Below, piece by piece: positions 58,794 to 64,000 of a stretch of 64,000 nt of DNA (the stretch's first letter is position 1; every line of letters begins with the position of its first letter). The stretch is from Phanerochaete sordida. Taxonomy: Eukaryota; Basidiomycota; Agaricomycetes; Polyporales; Phanerochaetaceae. The stretch spans positions 744,001 to 808,000 of the forward strand of contig BPQB01000004.1 of NCBI GenBank assembly GCA_019973155.2, given 5' to 3'. Made by a program: the position numbers and the translations under genes. The notes beneath the pieces were generated by a model. The model searched no databases, had not been told where the DNA came from, and worked only from the letters and a program-made list of their open reading frames with translations.

Positions 58794-59209
58794 TGCGCTG
58801 GGAGTGGGAGGATGGAGGAGGGTGTGGACGGCGAAGAGAAGCGGCCTGTCTCGAGAGTTGCATGCGACTCGGACGGGTGTTCATCGATAGACGCGGCTTA
58901 TTGTCCTCTTCACGGTTATATGAGTACCATAACGCTGCGGCATGCGCTGTATCGTTGTGTAGACCTATCTGGCCAGTATGGCTCTTCTGGCGTTCTTTTA
59001 CGTGAACGCGACGCCTATGTTCCGGATCTCGTCATGATCATGCATGTATTGGCCAGGAGGCGACTGTACCATGCTTTGCGAAAATAGAGCTTGAATCCGA
59101 ATTAGTATATCGTGGAAATTGCAGTATTATACGCTGCGGCCAGATGGCCTTATGATCCATCGATTGCACGAGGACTAGAAGCAAACGGAGGCGGCGAGCC
59201 GCTCTCGTG
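58794..59209. other. Intergenic region between BTB-like copy 2 start and zinc-motif gene stop
   Basis: Promoter of BTB-like copy 2 and 3' UTR of the zinc-motif gene. No gene or repeat was seen. Confidence 0.5.
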
Positions 59210-62200
59210 CTAATCCACGGCGCCCTCCACGATAACCTCGCTGTCGCATGGATTAGCTCCTTTCGAAGCGTCGAGCTGCGCAGGCAGCACCCTCGCCGCC
59301 ACCTTAGCAGCCGCTGCGGAGCTAGGCTGAACAAGTTTGAACCGCTTCTTGACCTTCAGAGCCCGCTTCCTCATCTTCTCCTTGCACCGTGTGCATATCG
59401 TGCCATTGTCCGCCGAGGAAAGCGCACGGGTGCACATCTTGTTGCCACACTGAAGAAAGCGTCAGGCGCTATCAAAGCTAGCAGAAGAGGCAAACTTACA
59501 GGTCGCGTACGTTGAACCTCGTTCACGGGATGCGATGCAACAGCGGCTGATTGGGCTACCGAGGTGACTGAGACGGAAGTGGCAGGCTGCGCAGTATGTG
59601 TGGTTGACGTAGAAGACGATCCCTGGTCCTGTACCTGTTCGTCGCCCTGTACCGTCCCTTGCTCCGCTTGCGCTGCCTCCGTCTCCCTGCGCTTAATGTA
59701 CGCCTCGACCGCCGCCATGTCGGCTTTCCTGCGCTTGCGCTTCTCCGGCGGACAGTCCACGAAAATCACCTCCGTCTGCTTCCGCTTCTCGCCCGTCGAC
59801 AGCGTCGTGATGACCGTCGCGGATGCCTGCGACGGCCCGGCTGAGACGGAGCTAGCGTTACCGTCGGCAGACTTCGCGCTGTCGCTGAGCCGGACTGGGA
59901 ACATGGAGTACATGGACGACGGATCCGGGGGTGGCGGTGGCGACCAGGCGGTCGACGACGATGCCGAGGCTGCCGCACTAGCAGTGTTGTTATTGGAGGC
60001 GGCAGTCATATAGGTCGTGGTACCTGCGTCATACGTAGTGGGCGCAGCGGGAGCACCTGGCGGGCTCACGCTCGTCGATGGACTAGCGCTGACCGGTGGA
60101 TTCGGGCTGGGCTCGGCAGGGCGGGGCGGGATAGGCGGGATACCTGGTACACCAGGAGGAGGTGGCGGCGGCGGGTACGGGTACGGGTGTGGGTAGTACC
60201 CATAGGGAGGTGGGTATGGCGAAGGATAGCCTGGGTAACCTGTGAAGGGCGGCTGGTACATGGGGGAAGGTGCAAGACCGTCACGAGGAAATGCAGGCGG
60301 CAAATGATGCGGTGGCGGCGGCAGTGGATAAGGATACGGTGCACCGGGTGGAGGGTACGGGGCACCATATCCAGGTGGTGGCATATAGTATGGCGGACCG
60401 TACGGCGATGGGGGCGGTGGGTGCTGTGTAGGAGCTTCTGAAGCTGAGGATGATGGCTGTGGATCGCTAGAACTCGCAGACGGGGGTGGCGGCGCTGGTG
60501 AAGATGCTTGGATAATCTGGGGTACAGGCGGAATCGTCATGGCGTTCGAGGGTCTGCCCGGTTTCCTCTTCTTCGTGGCCTTCTTCTTTAGAGCGGTAGG
60601 GGTTACAAACTCTATTTGCAAAGGCAGGGACGCCGGAGGGATGCTTTCTGCTCGTTCAACAACCGTCTCGGCGTGAAGTGCTTCAGGTCGCGACGCAGAT
60701 GGCTCGGTAATGTTACCCTCTGGGTCGGCCATGACGAATGAGATCTCGGCGTTGGCACGCAGTGTAAGCTGCATATATGTATATGTTATCAAGGTGACAA
60801 TCCCAAAGTTATAGGGCCACTGACCTCCGGCGCGTCCGCATCTTCGTTAAGCAGCACAGGTTCCATGAACACAAGACCGGAGCCGTCGCCTTCCTCGTCG
60901 TGGAGTTCTGGCGATTCAGAAATCGAAGAGTGCTCTCCGCTGGCATTACCACTCTTCTTGCTGTTCTTTGCCTTCTTCTCTTTCACAGGTTTTTCCTTTC
61001 GCTCTCTTGGCGGCAGGCGCGGAGCGACGGGCTCGACCATTACACCGCTTTCGCGGAGCGCCCTTGCTTTACGAACGGTCCGCTCATATGCGCGACAATC
61101 ATCACACATCTTCCATGGAGTGGATGGCGAGAGCAAGTTGTGGCAGCCTTTGACGGTGCAAATGTGATTCGTGCGGCGGACTCCGCGGGCTGCAGGCGGC
61201 ACCCCAAAGACGATGACCTGAGTACATTGTTAGCCCTGTCATCCAAAACGACGCTGAACTACACGGACCTGAGGCTCGATCACGGTCATATTCCCGTTCA
61301 GAGCACCAACACGGTCTGGCTCGTCGACTGCAAGCATATCTCCCAGGGATACCTCCACCGCTTTGTCGCCGCCTGAGTCGTCCTGGAAGCTAGGCGTGTC
61401 CGGAGGCTCGTACGGTTGGGCACTCTGGTACACCATTTGAGAGCTAGATGCACCGGCAGTTGTCAAGGTCGCGAACCAGCCTTCGAGGGCCTGAGCCTTC
61501 GCATCCTTATCGCGGACGCGCTTCAGTTTGCTGTGATGTCGGTTCTGGATGCGATGCCGTTCACAGCGGAGGTACTCATAGCCGATAGGTAGGACGTCGC
61601 GGCAGTGAGAGACCGTACACATCCGCGGGATGCTGGTGTTGATCGCGCGCCCTGTATCGCTCTCTTCGGGCCAAGCTAAGTCTTCGACGGCAGGCAGTGG
61701 CTTGAAAGGCTCAGCGTAAGGACCGCATATACTCACTATCGAGGCACGTAGACTCACGGGCAATCCCTGCTCAGCTCGGATCCTGTTCTGCTCCTCGCGC
61801 TGGCGCTCCATTTCTGCAAGAGCCTTAGCCTTCTCTTCCTTCCATTTCTTACGCTTCGTGTTGCCATACGTCTTGTACTTGGTCCGACAAGTGTCGCACA
61901 TCTTAAAGAGTGAATTCCCATCCATGACCGTCTTACAACCCTTGATTGAACAGAAACGGGGAGGAAGGGACCCGTCGGGCTGAATGGCAGCAACCTCGGA
62001 GATGCTTTGGACGGAGATTTCACCCTTGTGCTGCTGCGGTGTAGGGACCCGAGGTTGCTGAAACGGGGGATAGGCAGAGCTCGCGGACGCGTCGGCACAT
62101 CCAGCTTCGGGAGTGATGCTGGAGCTAGGGTGCAATGCAGGTACTTGGGAGTGGACAGGAGATCGCGGGCGCGATGACGCCTGAGCCGGGAGTGTCAAGG

Positions 62201-63115
62201 CTCCAGCAAGCTCTGAGGATGAGCTCGCGACGGGTTGGAACAGTCGCGGATCGAGAGCTGCATCCCAGGGTGTGCCTGCGGAGTAAATGAACGACTGAGA
62301 AGCTTGCTCGGGAGAGATCGTCTATAGGGCATGTTCACAACAGTGCATGCAATCGAAAGAATACATCATACCTCCTGCCCAGGCAGAACGTTGACAGACG
62401 AAGTCGATGGCTCGGGATCTTGCGCGTCCTCGTCTCCTGGTATCCAGCCGTTCTGCTGCCCCAGCGCGGCCTTCTCCATCTTACGCTTTGCTCGCTTTGT
62501 ACTTGCGTATATGCGGTGCCGCCCTCTGCACACATCGCACATCTTGTTCCCATAGTTGACCGGCAGAACCGACGTGCAGCCTCTCACAGAGCAATAACGC
62601 GTCTGACCATTGTGCTGTTCTTGATCGTCGTCTTCATGTTCAGTCGTATGCCGGGTGCTGGTGCTCGCGACGGGCGGAGAGAAGGTAGAAGATGCATGTT
62701 CTGGTTGAAAGGACAAGGCGGGGTCGCGGAAATACGAGCCCATTATCGCGTTCTAGTCTCGGGCCAGTCGTCGCCAGCAGGATAGGAAGGTGGAGGTGAT
62801 GGCGAGAAAGATACTGGGCGGAGTTGCAATTCTCGTTGTCTACCGTTTTGGGCAACAGACCGCCAGGTGAGCTAGTCGCTCCAGAATACCGACGGCTCTC
62901 TGTCTCGCGATGCCCGGAATACAGGACTACATCTGCGGGCCGCAGCTCGTAAGCGAGGGTCTATGCCTATGTCCCAGCTTTACGGTCTCTCAGCGATTAT
63001 ACACCATACCTTCCTCCTGATCAGAGCTAGCCTGAGCTTCACCGAGGCCTAATATTGGGCGCTCAAATCCAGACACCCAGTCTGCTGCCCCAGCCTCCGG
63101 GTACGGACTGTCCAT
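59210..63115 (-). CDS. Large protein with five C-x4-C-x12-C-x2-C/H motifs and an AT-hook-like segment
   Basis: I do not recognise a named family. The predicted start is ATG 63115 (MDSPYPEAGAADW), with introns at 63009-62933 and before the exon at 62743; a start at 62743 (MGSYFRDPALS) is the fallback. Later introns rejoin the frame near 62370, 61240, 60830 and 59480. About 1,100 residues result. Five motifs with the same spacing occur at 62593-62528, 61952-61887, 61619-61554, 61160-61095 and 59449-59384. Examples are CSVRGC...CDVC and CTVKGC...CDDC; the third ends C-x2-H. Each is followed by a Lys/Arg-rich helix-like stretch. Between motifs 4 and 5 lie KRKPGRPS (60570-60547), an AT-hook-like core, and a long Pro/Tyr/Gly-rich region. 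Nuclear DNA or RNA binding is inferred. Confidence 0.75.
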
Positions 63116-63383
63116 AGACGAACTTTAGCAGAGGTTGGCGAAGTGCGCAGGAGCGTAGCCCGGGCCCAGACAGCAAGTACCTCAGGTGTTTTACACTGGA
63201 CCATTTGAACTTCGCGCTTTCGTATCACCCTGTAGGCCGCCCTCCAAACTTAATATACAATTGCTTTGAGATCTATGTACATACGGGTATTAATGTTCCT
63301 GGTATTCTGAACGATCATGTCAGTAAGAATGAGCGATAGCAAGCACGCGTGAACACAGGCAAACGGAGAACCAAGCTCAAATC
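63116..63383. other. Short intergenic region
   Basis: Promoter of the zinc-motif gene and 3' UTR of the NFKBIL1-like gene. No feature was seen. Confidence 0.45.
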
Positions 63384-64000
63384 CTACGCCTGCTTGCCTG
63401 CGTCCTGCAGCTGCTTCAGAGACCTGAACACAGCGTTGATCCCCTCCTGCACCCCTTCGCGTTCTTCTTCTTGCACTCGCGAGACGAGAGTAGACGTCTT
63501 ATCGGGATGCCAGCGCAGAAGCGAGGAGCGTATACGCTCCTTGCGTGACCCGGCAAATCCCCGAACTTTGAAGGTGGCCAGCAGAAACTCGGAGACTGCT
63601 TCATGAGTGAGGTCTTCATACGTCGTCGGGGGGATGGTGGACGGCCAAGGAATGTCTGCCCACGTAACGGGCTCTCTTGACGCGTTCAAGGCTTTCCAAC
63701 GCGTCTCGTACGCGTTCCATTGGTCCATGATCCTCTTCTCCTCATCCTGCAACCGAATCTCCTCCTGCATCCATTTCGTCCGACCTTTATCCCTCCTCCC
63801 ACGCGCGTCACGTAGCACACCTCCTGAGCGGACCCAGGCCATCTCGGAGAGGTATGCTTCGTGACGTTCTTGTTGTTGCCGCCGCTTGTGCTTCTCTTCT
63901 AGCTGCGCGCGTCGTTGTTGTTCCTTGAGCTTCGTGTGAGCGTCTTCTGCATTGTGACGCGTGTTTTCTGCAGAAGATGAGGCCTGCGAAGACTGGTCGA
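63384..64000 (-). CDS. NFKBIL1-like protein with J-domain-like HPDK motif (5' end beyond window)
   Basis: One reading frame is open from the window edge at 64000 to the stop at 63384, about 205 codons, with no start inside required. The N-terminal visible part is a charged helix (LKEQQRRAQLEEKHKRRQQQ). Then come WNAYETRWKALNAS, VTWADIPWPS and IRSSLLRWHPDKTSTLVSRV. The combination of a coiled coil, WADIPWP and RWHPDK is typical of fungal relatives of NF-kappa-B inhibitor-like protein 1; animal members are nuclear RNA-associated proteins. The HPDK tripeptide resembles the J-domain motif, but a full DnaJ domain is not evident. The start codon lies outside the window. Confidence 0.85.
   Translation of the reverse strand, partial: DQSSQASSSAENTRHNAEDAHTKLKEQQRRAQLEEKHKRRQQQERHEAYLSEMAWVRSGGVLRDARGRRDKGRTKWMQEEIRLQDEEKRIMDQWNAYETRWKALNASREPVTWADIPWPSTIPPTTYEDLTHEAVSEFLLATFKVRGFAGSRKERIRSSLLRWHPDKTSTLVSRVQEEEREGVQEGINAVFRSLKQLQDAGKQA

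Noticed and set aside
1..64000. Biosynthetic or defence gene cluster spanning the window
   Set aside because: The genes are mostly conserved housekeeping functions without shared pathway, and no polyketide, peptide or terpene synthase or transporter set is present.

Overview
The window is nuclear DNA of a filamentous basidiomycete, probably an Agaricomycete and perhaps a polypore. Nearly every gene is split by introns of about 45-70 bp with GT(R)NGT donors. Coding sequence is rich in G/C at third positions. The accessory families are ones I associate with mushroom-forming fungi: two DUF6533 membrane proteins and two copies of a BTB-like family. No bacterial operon, virus, rRNA or CRISPR array was seen. 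Gene models were built by hand from splice signals, so exon ends are best estimates.

Layout. 0-10 kb: the 5' end of a GH1 beta-glucosidase, a DUF6533 protein, an OXLD1-like protein divergent from the COP9 signalosome subunit CSN5, a secreted S1/P1 nuclease, a long-TIR mobile element, tRNA-His and a BTB-like protein. 10-25 kb: SPT5 divergent from the GPI-anchor glycosyltransferase GPI3/PIG-A (its last exon is split by a mobile element), an NCS1 purine/cytosine permease (one intron carries another element), a derlin divergent from a SPATA20-like thioredoxin-fold protein. 25-42 kb: a small uncharacterised basidiomycete protein, the mitochondrial Mg2+ channel MRS2, a MOV10/SDE3-like RNA helicase, proteasome ATPase RPT6 divergent from a DUF1115 protein, a second DUF6533 protein and a GT8 glycosyltransferase. 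42-55 kb: a RING-IBR protein with a long proline-rich region, a KRE9/KNH-like GPI protein, a second tRNA-His, an oxysterol-binding protein, tRNA-Val, a gene-poor 2.6 kb stretch and a carboxylesterase homologue that lacks its catalytic serine. 55-64 kb: a second BTB-like gene broken by one element and carrying a 1.6 kb element in an intron, a large protein with five identically spaced zinc-binding motifs, and an NFKBIL1-like protein that runs off the right edge.

Most genes are housekeeping: ubiquitin/proteasome (CSN5, RPT6, RING-IBR, derlin), transcription (SPT5), GPI and cell wall (GPI3, KRE9-like), lipid and ion transport (OSBP, MRS2). They are not an evident functional cluster. The unusual content is five non-autonomous DNA transposons in or beside genes, and the five-motif zinc protein, which is the best candidate here for an undescribed factor. 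Two TA-flanked elements with unrelated sequences share the same two-copy terminal layout. Four gene pairs are divergent with short shared promoters, and two of these promoters carry telomere-repeat (TTAGGG) boxes.
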